Below are positions 1-8,432 of a DNA stretch of 64,000 bases, in pieces. This DNA comes from Pyrinomonadaceae bacterium (GTDB lineage: Bacteria > Acidobacteriota > Blastocatellia > Pyrinomonadales > Pyrinomonadaceae): assembly GCA_019186825.1 (NCBI GenBank), contig JABARP010000012.1:111225-175224 (forward strand). Direction: 5' to 3'. The translations under genes were made by a program, and so were the position numbers. The notes under the pieces are model-generated. The model made no database searches, was not told the DNA's origin, and saw nothing but the letters and a program-made list of their open reading frames with translations. Each line of letters starts with the position of its first letter. Within the stretch, counting starts at the first letter, position 1.

Positions 1-266
1 TCCGCTGCCGCGATACTGAAGCTCTTGCCGCAGGTGAAAAGGTGAAGCGGTTTGTCAATATCTCTGCCGTTGCTCGACGAAAATTGCGGCAGCTAGAGAT
101 CGCCGGCAGGCTGGAAGATCTGCGGATACCGCCGGGCAATCGCCTCGAATCCCTTAAGGGTGACCGACTCGGTCAGTGGAGCATCAGGATCAATGACCAG
201 TGGCGGGTCTGCTTCCGATGGACGACGGCCGGTGCAGAAGACGTTGAGATGGTTGATTATCATTAA
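1..266 (+). CDS. higB: HigB-type toxin, 5' end cut by the window edge
   Basis: RelE/ParE-superfamily mRNA endonuclease toxin of the HigB (host inhibition of growth killer) group; family members cleave translating mRNA at the ribosome. The frame is open from base 3 with no stop, and the residues before the GTG at 42 (RCRDTEALAAGEKV) match the family N-terminus, so the gene continues leftwards and the GTG is not its start. The hallmark stretches PPGNRLESLKGDR, QWSIRINDQWRVCF and the C-terminal DVEMVDYH are all present. It is followed after 11 bases by the antitoxin gene, the usual toxin-first order of higBA modules. Only a few N-terminal residues are missing. Confidence 0.9.
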   Translation, partial: RCRDTEALAAGEKVKRFVNISAVARRKLRQLEIAGRLEDLRIPPGNRLESLKGDRLGQWSIRINDQWRVCFRWTTAGAEDVEMVDYH

Positions 267-277
267 GGTCCTTAGCC

Positions 278-580
278 ATGAAAAGATTAAAGCCAATTAC
301 ACCGGGCGAGCTCCTTCTTGAGGAGTTCCTGAAGCCGATGGGGATCAGTCAGTATCGGCTGGCGAAGGAGATCCGCGTACCTGCTCAGAGGATAGGTGAG
401 ATCGTGGCCGGAAAGCGATCGATAACCGCGGACACGGATCTGCGGCTTTGTCGATTCTTCGGACTTTCAAATGGGTATTGGCTCCGGGCCCAGGTAGCCT
501 TTGATACCGAGGTCGCTGAGCAGAAGCTGCGCGGACAACTGACACTGATAAAGCCCTGGCAACCACACGCGACGGCCTAG
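278..580 (+). CDS. higA: HigA-type antitoxin, XRE-family regulator
   Basis: A 100-residue DNA-binding antitoxin that should neutralise the preceding HigB toxin and repress their shared promoter. The N-terminus (RLKPITPGELLLEEFLKPMGIS) is the typical HigA entry to a helix-turn-helix of the Xre type. The recognition region is QYRLAKEIRVPAQRIGEIVAGKRSIT, followed by the family signature DTDLRLCRFFGLSNGYWLRAQ. It starts 11 bases after the toxin stop, so the two are co-transcribed. Length is normal for the family and no residue appears missing. Function as an antitoxin is inferred from family and context. Confidence 0.92.
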   Translation: MKRLKPITPGELLLEEFLKPMGISQYRLAKEIRVPAQRIGEIVAGKRSITADTDLRLCRFFGLSNGYWLRAQVAFDTEVAEQKLRGQLTLIKPWQPHATA

Positions 581-593
581 ACGTGGCAAGTCG

Positions 594-1691
594 ATGAAAG
601 ATCTCTCAGTCCCCGATCATGAAGCGGCACGCAAACTCGTGCTTGCGCACGGGTGGAATTCGACATCATTTCAGATAGTAAATCCGGGCATAAGACGTTG
701 GTTCTCCGAGGACGGCGACGCGGTTGTCGGTTATGTTCCGGCGAAGCGAATGAGGATCGTCGTCGGGGCACCTGTGTGCGAAAAGGAAAAGCTTGCGGCC
801 GTTTCGAAAGCCTTCGAACAAGATGCAGAGCGGGAGGGTTTTAAGGCGTGTTATTTCGGTGCGGAAGCTCGGCTCGAGGATGCGGTCGTCCGCGACGGGC
901 GACATTCGGAATTCCTGATCGGTGCTCAACCGGTTTGGCATCCGCGGGATTGGGACACGATCGTCGCCTCACATCGCACTCTTCGGTCGCAGGTAAATCG
1001 GGCGCGGAATAAGGGCGTTATCGTCGAAGAATGGAGTGTCGAGAGGGCGGCGAATAACACGCAGCTTGGCGAACTTCTCGCTGCGTGGCTTGAATCGAAG
1101 GGCCTTCCTCCGCTTCATTTTATGGTCGAGACGGACACGCTTGCGCGGCTCGAGCATCGCAGAATATTCGTTGCAAGATCCGGCGAAGAGATAGTTGGTT
1201 TTGTTGTCCTGTCACCGGTTCCGAATCGCAAGGGATGGCTGTTCGAACAATTCCCGCATCGCCCCGGAGCAGCTAACGGTACGGTCGAATTGATGATCGA
1301 CACGGCAATGCGCAGGCTCGCCGCAGACGGCGCAGAATATGTAACGCTCGGCATCTCTCCGCTTTCGACGCGTGCTCCGCTTCCGGAAGAAAGTCCGCCG
1401 CTTTGGCTGCGGATGATGCTCATCTGGTTTCGAAAGCACGGCAAGCGTTTCTATAATTTTGACGGACTTGATGCTTTCAAGGCGAAACTGCGGCCGACGA
1501 ACTGGGAGCCGGTCTATGTTCTCGTGAACGAACCGAAAGTCCGCGTGCGTACATTGTTTGCGATCGCCGATGCATTTAGCGGCAACGCACCATACGCGTT
1601 GGTCACAGGCGCGTTGTTGAAGGCAGCAACAACAGAATTCCGGCGTTTCCGAGCGCTTTTATCGGCGAAGAAATACCTTGGGAAAAGGTAG
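594..1691 (+). CDS. DUF2156 protein (MprF C-terminal-like aminoacyl-lipid synthase fold)
   Basis: A 365-residue soluble protein resembling the catalytic C-terminal domain of phosphatidylglycerol lysyltransferase (MprF), annotated as DUF2156. Members have a duplicated GNAT-like fold. Visible cues are the N-terminal VVGYVPAKRMRIVVGAPVC, the central SQVNRARNKGV and the late GISPLSTRAPLP and KRFYNFDGLDAFKAKLRP stretches, a pattern known from this family. No membrane helices are present, so the flippase part of MprF is absent. It lies 13 bases after higA, although no functional link is evident, and 10 bases before the CBM9-like gene. The substrate is unknown. Confidence 0.75.
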   Translation: MKDLSVPDHEAARKLVLAHGWNSTSFQIVNPGIRRWFSEDGDAVVGYVPAKRMRIVVGAPVCEKEKLAAVSKAFEQDAEREGFKACYFGAEARLEDAVVRDGRHSEFLIGAQPVWHPRDWDTIVASHRTLRSQVNRARNKGVIVEEWSVERAANNTQLGELLAAWLESKGLPPLHFMVETDTLARLEHRRIFVARSGEEIVGFVVLSPVPNRKGWLFEQFPHRPGAANGTVELMIDTAMRRLAADGAEYVTLGISPLSTRAPLPEESPPLWLRMMLIWFRKHGKRFYNFDGLDAFKAKLRPTNWEPVYVLVNEPKVRVRTLFAIADAFSGNAPYALVTGALLKAATTEFRRFRALLSAKKYLGKR

Positions 1692-1701
1692 CATCCTCAA
1701 A

Positions 1702-2340
1702 ATGAAGCAAGCACCCGCAATCGTTTCGTACATCGAGACAGATCTCGCGATCGACGATCTAGCAAACTCTGCGTGGCAGCGAGCAGATCCGATCTGCGTT
1801 ACAAAATATTGGTCGGGAGAGGCCGCGCCTCGCGAACGGCATTTCGAAGCTCGGCTTCTGTGGTCCGACACGCATTTTTATGCACGGTTTGATGCCGAAC
1901 AGCACGAGGAGTTGATCGTAGCTCCGGAACCCGATCTAACGCAAAAGACCAACGAACTTTGGGAACGGGATGTGTGCGAGATCTTCCTCGCGCCGGATCG
2001 GACGAAACCAACGCGGTATTTTGAATTCGAAGTTGCGCCGACAGGCGAATGGATCGACCTTGCGATCGAGATTATTGGAGATGTTCGGCGGACAGATCAC
2101 GAGTATGCTTCCCAAATGGAAGCCGCGGCGACGATCGGCGATTCAAAGGTTACGATGGCGATGAGAGTGCCGTTCTCGACGCTTGGCACGACACCGAAGC
2201 ACGGTGATGCTTGGCTCGGTAATATCTTCCGTTGCGTCGGAAGCGGACCGACGCGCGGCTATCTGTCTTGGCGTCCGACACGCACAGAAAGACCTTCCTT
2301 TCATGTTCCGGAAGCGTTCGGCGAGATCGAGTTTCGTTGA
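1702..2340 (+). CDS. CBM9-like carbohydrate-binding domain protein
   Basis: A 212-residue protein consisting of one domain similar to carbohydrate-binding module family 9 (DOMON-like fold). Recognisable elements are ALWSDTHFYARFDAEQ-type beta strands (here LLWSDTHFYARFDAEQ), WERDVCEIFLAP and YFEFEVAPTGEWIDL. No signal peptide is seen, which is usual for this stand-alone acidobacterial and bacteroidete type. The ATG at 1702 was preferred over a TTG at 1678 that would overlap the upstream gene. Whether it binds sugar or another ligand cannot be told. The gene ends 3 bases before the convergent transporter gene. Confidence 0.7.
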   Translation: MKQAPAIVSYIETDLAIDDLANSAWQRADPICVTKYWSGEAAPRERHFEARLLWSDTHFYARFDAEQHEELIVAPEPDLTQKTNELWERDVCEIFLAPDRTKPTRYFEFEVAPTGEWIDLAIEIIGDVRRTDHEYASQMEAAATIGDSKVTMAMRVPFSTLGTTPKHGDAWLGNIFRCVGSGPTRGYLSWRPTRTERPSFHVPEAFGEIEFR

Positions 2341-2343
2341 TCG

Positions 2344-3048
2344 TCACACGGCGATGAAGTGTTCGTAAATGATCGTCGCACCTAGGATAAGACTAAAGAG
2401 TCCAGCGGCAACTCGAATTCCGGAGTTTAGGAACCTGAATCGCGACGCTGTGAAATGGAACGGCAGGCCGATCAGCAAGCTCATCGTCATCATTCCGGCG
2501 ATAGAACCGACGCCGAATATCACGATGTAGAGTAAGGCAACAACCGTCGATGGAATAAGCGGCACGATCATCAGCATCAACGCCGCGCTTCCAGCGAGGC
2601 CGTGCACCATTCCGACGAGTACCGACCGCGGACTGAGGCGATGATGGGATTCAGCCGTCTCTTCTTCATCATGCGAGTGAAGGTGAGTATGCGTAACGTC
2701 GCCGTGACTATGCGTGTGAGCGTGCGTTTTATCACTTTTTACGAGTTTGTATATCGCGTTCAGGCCAAGCGCGACGAGCATAATGCCGACAACGCCCTCG
2801 AGTTTTGATTCCACGCTCTCGGAGATCTGCAGCTTTAAGAAGATCACGATCAGTGCGACGACGAACAGCGAGATCGTGTGTCCGATGCCCCAAAGCCCGC
2901 CGACGAGCGACGCCGTGAAGATATTCTTCTTCTCGCTGACAATGGCCGTCACCGCCGCAAGGTGATCGGCCTCGATCGCGTGATGCAGCCCAAGAACGAA
3001 TCCCAAGAGCAGGACCGAGGTTGTCGTTAATTCCGTCGAAATTTCCAT
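2344..3048 (-). CDS. NicO/UreH-like nickel or cobalt transporter
   Basis: A 234-residue inner-membrane protein of the NiCoT/NicO/UreH superfamily. The first transmembrane helix carries the family motif GLHHAIEADHLAAVTAI (H-x4-DH), a known metal-site signature. Roughly six membrane segments are visible. Between the third and fourth is a histidine-rich loop (HAHTHSHGDVTHTHLHSHD) near residues 110-130, which in related proteins buffers or senses divalent metal. The most likely role is Ni2+ or Co2+ uptake or export; direction and metal cannot be decided. It stands alone and is convergent with the CBM9-like gene. Confidence 0.8.
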   Translation of the reverse strand: MEISTELTTTSVLLLGFVLGLHHAIEADHLAAVTAIVSEKKNIFTASLVGGLWGIGHTISLFVVALIVIFLKLQISESVESKLEGVVGIMLVALGLNAIYKLVKSDKTHAHTHSHGDVTHTHLHSHDEEETAESHHRLSPRSVLVGMVHGLAGSAALMLMIVPLIPSTVVALLYIVIFGVGSIAGMMTMSLLIGLPFHFTASRFRFLNSGIRVAAGLFSLILGATIIYEHFIAV

Positions 3049-3136
3049 CTGATCTATTGATCCAACACGGGAATGGCTAGGATACCACGCTGAAAGAGAT
3101 TTGCCGTAGATTCACGAAATACGGTTTAATCAAACT

Positions 3137-3931
3137 ATGCCAAAGACCGAAAAGGAGCTTGCTTATCTAACCGACCTCTACATCCACGATGAGTGGACGA
3201 GGCGATTTACGGAGCTTGTCGATAAGCATATTGACCTCTCGGACGCCGAGAACCTTGCGTATTTGAATGCCGGGACCGGGAATCATGCACTGACGCTTGA
3301 TGAGAGATTCGGTGAGAAGACGGACATATTTGCGTCGTGCGAGAACGCGGAGGTCCTGCAGATCGCTCTTGATAAAGGGGCCGCGTTATCGTCTAGAGTA
3401 GATTTCTCGCAGATCAGGTTTGAGGACGATGCGTTTGACGCTGTGCTTGCGGATGCGAGCTTTGCGTCTGCGGAAGAAGCGGCCGACCTTGTCGAAGAAT
3501 CGATCCGCATTGCGCGTGTCGGCGGCGATGTTGCTTTCTATCTGCCGTCGTCGGGCAGTTTTGGTGAGATCTTTTCCCTTCTGTGGGAAGTGATCGCGGC
3601 CGAGGATCTCGGGCCTGACGCGCCGAACGTCGAGGAACTCATCACGCAGATCCCCACGGCGGCCGAGTTAGAAACGCTCGCGAAGTCGCTTGGAATGGTG
3701 AACATTCAGCGCAAAGTAGAAAATGAGGTGTTCGAATACGAGAACGGCGAGGCATTTATCACCTCGCCGCTTGTAGAAGATTTTCTGCTGCCGCGTTGGC
3801 TTGAGTCGCTCGACGACGATAGCCAAAAACGCGTTGTCGAAGCGCTCTCCAAGCTGATCGACAGTGAAGATGGAACACTATCCTTTCGCTTCTCGGTCAA
3901 AGCAACCCTTGTTACCGGCGAGAAAGGTTAG
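3137..3931 (+). CDS. class I SAM-dependent methyltransferase-like protein
   Basis: A 264-residue protein with a weak class I methyltransferase pattern. YLNAGTGNHALTL (around 45-55) could be motif I, IRFEDDAFDAVLADASFAS an acidic post-I region, and EESIRIARVGGDVAFYLPSSG the motif III strand. The C-terminal half is an acidic extension with no recognised motif. The first glycine loop is degenerate, so activity is not assured. Upstream it is divergent from the NicO transporter; downstream it faces tatA tail to tail. No specific substrate can be proposed. Confidence 0.6.
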   Translation: MPKTEKELAYLTDLYIHDEWTRRFTELVDKHIDLSDAENLAYLNAGTGNHALTLDERFGEKTDIFASCENAEVLQIALDKGAALSSRVDFSQIRFEDDAFDAVLADASFASAEEAADLVEESIRIARVGGDVAFYLPSSGSFGEIFSLLWEVIAAEDLGPDAPNVEELITQIPTAAELETLAKSLGMVNIQRKVENEVFEYENGEAFITSPLVEDFLLPRWLESLDDDSQKRVVEALSKLIDSEDGTLSFRFSVKATLVTGEKG

Positions 3932-3948
3932 CGGATGTCGTTCGCGTA

Positions 3949-4209
3949 TCAATGCTCCATGCGAGCTTGCTCGCGGCGTTCCATCTCGGCTTTCAATTCG
4001 GCATCCGTGAGGGCCGCAACGGGACGGTCCTTTTCAGACTGCCGCAACTGTTGCGCGGCGAGGTCGTCTTCCTCAGCCTCACGCATCCCTTCCTTAAAGG
4101 CTTTGCGCGATTGCCCGAGCGATTTAGCAAGCTGCGGCAGCCGCGACGCACCAAACAGCAAGAACAACACAACTACAACTAAAAATATTTCCCAGCCACC
4201 AAAATTCAT
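3949..4209 (-). CDS. tatA: Sec-independent protein translocase TatA/TatE
   Basis: An 86-residue subunit of the twin-arginine translocase that forms the variable export pore. It has the canonical layout: a short N-terminal transmembrane helix (FGGWEIFLVVVVLFLLFG), the FG hinge (residues 19-20), an amphipathic helix (ASRLPQLAKSLGQSRKAFKEG) and a charged acidic tail. TatB and TatC are not nearby. A probable Tat substrate, the asparaginase with an RRRFL motif, is encoded at 8433-9461. Confidence 0.92.
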   Translation of the reverse strand: MNFGGWEIFLVVVVLFLLFGASRLPQLAKSLGQSRKAFKEGMREAEEDDLAAQQLRQSEKDRPVAALTDAELKAEMERREQARMEH

Positions 4210-4283
4210 ACTATAAAGCCGTCCTTTATTTAGACGTTCCGCACAAAGCGAAGGTTCAGATCTTTATGATAAACCTTTATTTT

Positions 4284-5252
4284 CTAGCTTGCTACACTTG
4301 AATTCGCAGCCTGCTTGAACCTGTCCATAGCCTCGACCAGAGCGGATGTAATTCCCGGCTCCGACACAGAGTGTCCCGCGTCGGGCACGATGGTGAGCTC
4401 TGCCTCCGGTAACGCCCTGTGCAGCTCCCACGCTGATGTTATCGGGCAGACCACGTCATAACGTCCCTGCACGATGACGGTCGGGACATTCCGTATCTTG
4501 TCCACGTTCTCCAAAAGAAAATTCTCGCTTTCAAAGAACGAGTTGTTCATAAAATAATGGCATTCGATGCGTGCAAGAGCGAGAGCCTCGTGAGCGCCTT
4601 CCCAATGTTCCATTAGATCTTTGCTCGGAAAAAGTTTCGAGGTCGAACCTTCCCAGACGCTCCACGCCCTGGCTGCAGACAATCTGACCGCCTCGTCGTC
4701 GCTCGTCAGACGCTTGTGATATGCAGATATCATATCGCCGCGTTCCGCCTCCGGGATCTCGTCGCGATATCGTTCCCAATAGTCCGGGAATATCTCTGAA
4801 GCGCCATACTGATAGAACCACTCAAGCTCCTTACGCCTCGTCAAAAAGATGCCGCGGAGCACAAGCCCGAGACATCTCTCCGGGTGCGTTACACCATACG
4901 TGAGGCTAAGCGTACTTCCCCACGAACCGCCGAAAACATACCATTTCTCGATGCCGAACTTCTCGCGCAGCTTTTCCATATCCGCGATCAGGTCCCACGT
5001 CGTGTTCTCGCGAAGGTCGGCGTGCGGCGTCGATTGGCCCGATCCACGCTGATCGAAAAGGATCACGTGATATGCCTTCGGGTCGAAATACTGCCGATAC
5101 ATCGGAAGAAGACCGCCGCCGGGCCCACCGTGGAGAAAAACGACCGGAATGCCATCGGGATTTCCGACGCGTTCGTAATAGATCGTGTGAATGTCTGAAA
5201 CGGGCAACATTCCCGTATCGAAAGGTTCAATTTCGGGGTAAAGAGTAGCCAT
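4284..5252 (-). CDS. pip: prolyl aminopeptidase (alpha/beta hydrolase, peptidase S33)
   Basis: A 322-residue cytoplasmic exopeptidase releasing N-terminal proline. The oxyanion-hole motif HGGPGGG, the nucleophile elbow GGSWGS, the aspartate in GRYDVVCP and the histidine in DAGHS form the complete S33 triad. RGSGQSTPHA and RGIFLTRRKELEWFYQYGASEIFPD are hallmark proline iminopeptidase stretches. The start at MATLYPEIEPFDTG was chosen because it matches the family N-terminus; a further upstream start would add 15 unrelated residues. It is followed by asnB on the same strand. Confidence 0.92.
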   Translation of the reverse strand: MATLYPEIEPFDTGMLPVSDIHTIYYERVGNPDGIPVVFLHGGPGGGLLPMYRQYFDPKAYHVILFDQRGSGQSTPHADLRENTTWDLIADMEKLREKFGIEKWYVFGGSWGSTLSLTYGVTHPERCLGLVLRGIFLTRRKELEWFYQYGASEIFPDYWERYRDEIPEAERGDMISAYHKRLTSDDEAVRLSAARAWSVWEGSTSKLFPSKDLMEHWEGAHEALALARIECHYFMNNSFFESENFLLENVDKIRNVPTVIVQGRYDVVCPITSAWELHRALPEAELTIVPDAGHSVSEPGITSALVEAMDRFKQAANSSVAS

Positions 5253-5324
5253 ATGTCTCAATGATACGCCTTTATCTCGCAATTCGCGATTTTTCACGGG
5301 TTCGCGGGCGAGAATTCTGCACGT

Positions 5325-7244
5325 CTATTTGAGAAATTTGCGGTTCCAGAGCTGAAAAACAAGCAGCGTCCAGAGTTCCTTATGGTGCGAGGCAATACCC
5401 TGTTCGTGCTCCGAGATCAGACGGTCAACATACGAAGGCTCGAAAATGCCCTGCTCTTTAAGCTTTTCAGGCGAAAGCAAATCGTGAAGCAGATACCGCA
5501 AACGCCCCCGGAGCCAGGCTGCGATCGGTATGCCAAACCCCTTTTTTGACCTTTCAAGAATCGTTTTTGGCAGCATCGGCTCGACGGCCTTCTTAAGAAT
5601 GACCTTGCCGTTCGAGCCCCGCAGTTTGTATTTCATCGGCAGCGAGAACGCGAGGTCCGCGATCCGCGGATCAAGGAATGGTGCACGCGTCTCAAGGCTT
5701 ACCTGCATCGCCGAACGGTCAACCTTCGTCAAGATATCCTCGGCAAGGTAAAAATTCACATCTAGATACTGCATCCCGGCGATCTTGCCCTTCACCGGGC
5801 TATTCTCATAGACCTCGCGCGCGGATGCGTAAATGTCGGCGTTCGTAATGTCGAGCACATCGCGCGTCAGCAAATTCTCCTGTTCATCCTGCGCGAACGA
5901 ACCGAACCACGAATGATGCCGTTCGACGGGATCAAGCTCGGCCGCCCGGACAAAGCGTTTTGCCTTGTAGTCGAACGACATATTCTTGTGCGAAACGGGA
6001 AGCTTCTCGACGGCCGGACGAACCAGGCCGTTTCGTACAAAGCTCGGGACAAAGCGATACATCGCTGCGATCTTGTGCGCGCGATACATCGGATAGCCTG
6101 CAAACAGCTCGTCGCCGCCGTCTCCGCCAAGGGCGACGGTAACGTATTTTCGGACAAATCTGGCGAGCAAGTACGTCGGTATCAACGACCCGTCAGAAAG
6201 CGGTTCGTCGAGCCATTCACCGATGTCCTCGATCAGGTCGCCGGCGGTCGTCGCTGAGAGTTTTTCCTCGTAATGCTCTGTGTCTAAATGCTTTGCGACT
6301 AGGCGTGCGTATTTCGATTCATCAAAGGAATCTTCTTCGAAGCCGATCGAAAAGGTCTTGACGCGTTCGGTTGCATGGCGAACTGCAAATGCCGCGATCG
6401 TCGACGAATCAATGCCGCCGGAAAGCAAGATCCCAAGCGGCACATCAGACACGAGCCGCATACGGACCGAATCGGACAGGAGTTCGCGCAGCTCCTCGGC
6501 TCTATCACCGAGTGCTATTGCGGTCTGGGAACTATTCGCTCCGTTCGTCCGCGTGGAAGAGATCCGTTCCAAATCCCAATATCGCCGCGTCTTTATCTCA
6601 CCATTCTCAACGGTGAGCATATGCGCGGCGGGCAGCTTGTAAATGCCCTTGTAGATCGAGAGCGGTGCCGGTACGTAATCAAATGAAAGATAATGCCGCA
6701 CTGCGTTCAGATCTAGCTCGGCGTTGACCGACGGGTGGGCGATGAGAGCTTTCAATTCCGACGCCCAGATGAGCTTGTTGTCGAAAACGCCGTAGTAAAG
6801 CGGCTTTTCGCCGAAGCGGTCGCGAGCTAGGATCAGTCTTCGCCGCCGAAGGTCCCAGAGCGAGAACGCGTACATTCCATTGACGTGGTCGATGAACGCG
6901 TCACCATACTTAGTATAAAGATGCGGCAGTATCTCGGTGTCCGTCCGCGTTACGAACATAATGCGATCTTTTTCGAGTTCCGCACGCACCTCGCGATAGT
7001 TGTACAGCTCGCCGTTCATCATCACGACAACGGTGCCGTCTTCGCTAAAGACCGGTTGATCACCAGTCTTGAGATCGATCACCGATAGACGCCGCATCCC
7101 TAACGCGACCGTTTCATCCCACCACAAGCCTTCAGAATCAGGTCCGCGATGCACTATCCGCTCACACATCGAGTGCAGCACGCCTTCGACGTCCTCACTC
7201 AGATCAGATTGTTTCAGGTTGATCCAACCCGCAATTCCGCACAT
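5325..7244 (-). CDS. asnB: asparagine synthetase B, glutamine-hydrolysing
   Basis: A 639-residue enzyme converting aspartate, glutamine and ATP to asparagine. The start was placed at MCGIAGWIN so that Cys2 becomes the N-terminal nucleophile of the glutaminase domain. Other glutaminase cues are RHRGPD-like IVHRGPDSEG, MRRLSVIDL and MNGELYNY. The synthetase half has the PP-loop LLSGGIDSS and the downstream GGDGGDELFAGYPMY. Length fits the larger asnB group often found in polysaccharide or lipid clusters. A GT2 glycosyltransferase lies upstream on the same strand, separated by a palindromic repeat. Confidence 0.93.
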   Translation of the reverse strand: MCGIAGWINLKQSDLSEDVEGVLHSMCERIVHRGPDSEGLWWDETVALGMRRLSVIDLKTGDQPVFSEDGTVVVMMNGELYNYREVRAELEKDRIMFVTRTDTEILPHLYTKYGDAFIDHVNGMYAFSLWDLRRRRLILARDRFGEKPLYYGVFDNKLIWASELKALIAHPSVNAELDLNAVRHYLSFDYVPAPLSIYKGIYKLPAAHMLTVENGEIKTRRYWDLERISSTRTNGANSSQTAIALGDRAEELRELLSDSVRMRLVSDVPLGILLSGGIDSSTIAAFAVRHATERVKTFSIGFEEDSFDESKYARLVAKHLDTEHYEEKLSATTAGDLIEDIGEWLDEPLSDGSLIPTYLLARFVRKYVTVALGGDGGDELFAGYPMYRAHKIAAMYRFVPSFVRNGLVRPAVEKLPVSHKNMSFDYKAKRFVRAAELDPVERHHSWFGSFAQDEQENLLTRDVLDITNADIYASAREVYENSPVKGKIAGMQYLDVNFYLAEDILTKVDRSAMQVSLETRAPFLDPRIADLAFSLPMKYKLRGSNGKVILKKAVEPMLPKTILERSKKGFGIPIAAWLRGRLRYLLHDLLSPEKLKEQGIFEPSYVDRLISEHEQGIASHHKELWTLLVFQLWNRKFLK

Positions 7245-7254
7245 AGGATGGAGC

Positions 7255-7351
7255 GCGGACACTCCTGTCCGCATGAGTGCGAAGCACGAACCACACTCGC
7301 ACCGCACAAAAAACTATCTAAAACAGACACATTGCGGACAAGAGTGTCCGC
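7255..7351. repeat. paired REP-like palindromes between asnB and the glycosyltransferase gene
   Basis: Two near-identical hairpin units: GCGGACA-ctcc-TGTCCGC at 7255-7272 and GCGGACA-agag-TGTCCGC at 7334-7351. Each is a 7-bp perfect stem with a 4-base loop, and the loops are almost reverse complements, so the pair also forms a larger imperfect inverted repeat about 97 bp long. The arrangement resembles bacterial REP/BIME-type or small MITE-like intergenic repeats. It may act as a transcription attenuator between the two same-strand genes. Confidence 0.7.
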
Positions 7352-7357
7352 ACTACG

Positions 7358-8341
7358 CTATTCAAACCCTATCCGTTCCCGCACCGCGTAGATCGCCTTG
7401 TCCTGCGATTCGTGGTAGGTGCGCACGAGTAGTTCGGCGAGCAGGCCCATCAGGAAAAACTGCACCGAGATCGCGAGCATTACGACGGCGACGACCGGTA
7501 GCGGCGTTTGGATAAACGATGTTCCTTCGATCTTTAGGACAACGGCCCAGATGCCTGCGATCAGCGAAAGAAAGAACGCGAGCATCCCGAACGTCCCGAA
7601 AACATAGATCGGCTTTGTCTGATACGACGCCATGAACTTTATCGTCATCAGGTCAAAGATCACCTTCACGGTTCGCGAAATTCCGTACTTCGATTTGCCC
7701 ATCGTGCGGGCGTGGTGATCGACGGGAATCTCGGTTACGCGTGCTCCGGCCCACGATGCGTAGATCGGGATAAAGCGATGCATCTCACCATAAAGCCTTA
7801 CGTCCTGGAGCACATCGCGGCGATATGCTTTCAGGCTGCACCCATAATCGTGCAGGTGAACGCCGCCTATCCAGGAAATGATCCGGTTTGCGATCTGCGA
7901 CGGAATTTTGCGCGAGATCAGCTTGTCCTGGCGATTTTTTCTCCATCCGGAGACAACATCGTAGCCTTCGTCGAGCTTGTCGAGCAGGCGTTTGATGTCT
8001 GCAGGATCGTTCTGAAGATCGGCGTCCATCGGAATAAGAATTTCGCCTTTTGCGGCATCGATCCCAGCGGCCATCGCGGCGGTCTGGCCGTAATTTCGCC
8101 GCAGACTGATCACGCGGACGCGGTCATCTTTCGCCGCGATCTCTTTTAAGATCGAAAGTGATCGGTCGGTCGAGCCGTCATCAACAAAGATGACCTCGGC
8201 CGTGCGTCCTAGCTCGTCGAGAGCCGCAGCGATCTTCTCGTGCATCGGCTCCAAATTCTCTTCTTCGTCAAGGACAGGCAAGAATAGCGAGATCTCGGGC
8301 GATTCACCTTTATCGACAGTCTGTGTTGTATCCATCGTCAA
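7358..8341 (-). CDS. family 2 glycosyltransferase, polyprenyl-phosphate sugar transferase type
   Basis: A 327-residue membrane-anchored GT2 enzyme of the DPM1/GtrB/ArnC-like group, which transfers a sugar from a nucleotide donor to a lipid phosphate carrier. The GT-A domain shows SLFLPVLDEEENL, VIFVDDGSTDRS, RRNYGQTAAMAAGIDAAKG, the metal-binding MDADLQNDP, and GWRKNRQDKLISRKIPSQIANR. Two transmembrane helices follow near residues 240-260 and 275-300. The start could also be the ATG two codons later. The donor sugar is not predictable from sequence. Confidence 0.88.
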   Translation of the reverse strand: MTMDTTQTVDKGESPEISLFLPVLDEEENLEPMHEKIAAALDELGRTAEVIFVDDGSTDRSLSILKEIAAKDDRVRVISLRRNYGQTAAMAAGIDAAKGEILIPMDADLQNDPADIKRLLDKLDEGYDVVSGWRKNRQDKLISRKIPSQIANRIISWIGGVHLHDYGCSLKAYRRDVLQDVRLYGEMHRFIPIYASWAGARVTEIPVDHHARTMGKSKYGISRTVKVIFDLMTIKFMASYQTKPIYVFGTFGMLAFFLSLIAGIWAVVLKIEGTSFIQTPLPVVAVVMLAISVQFFLMGLLAELLVRTYHESQDKAIYAVRERIGFE

Positions 8342-8432
8342 AAATACAGCAAACTAGATACTGTAATCCTGAGATAGAGTAAATCACAATTCAGGCGCCT
8401 TAGGCTAAATTCCTTTGCGAGGTTTTCCGTTT

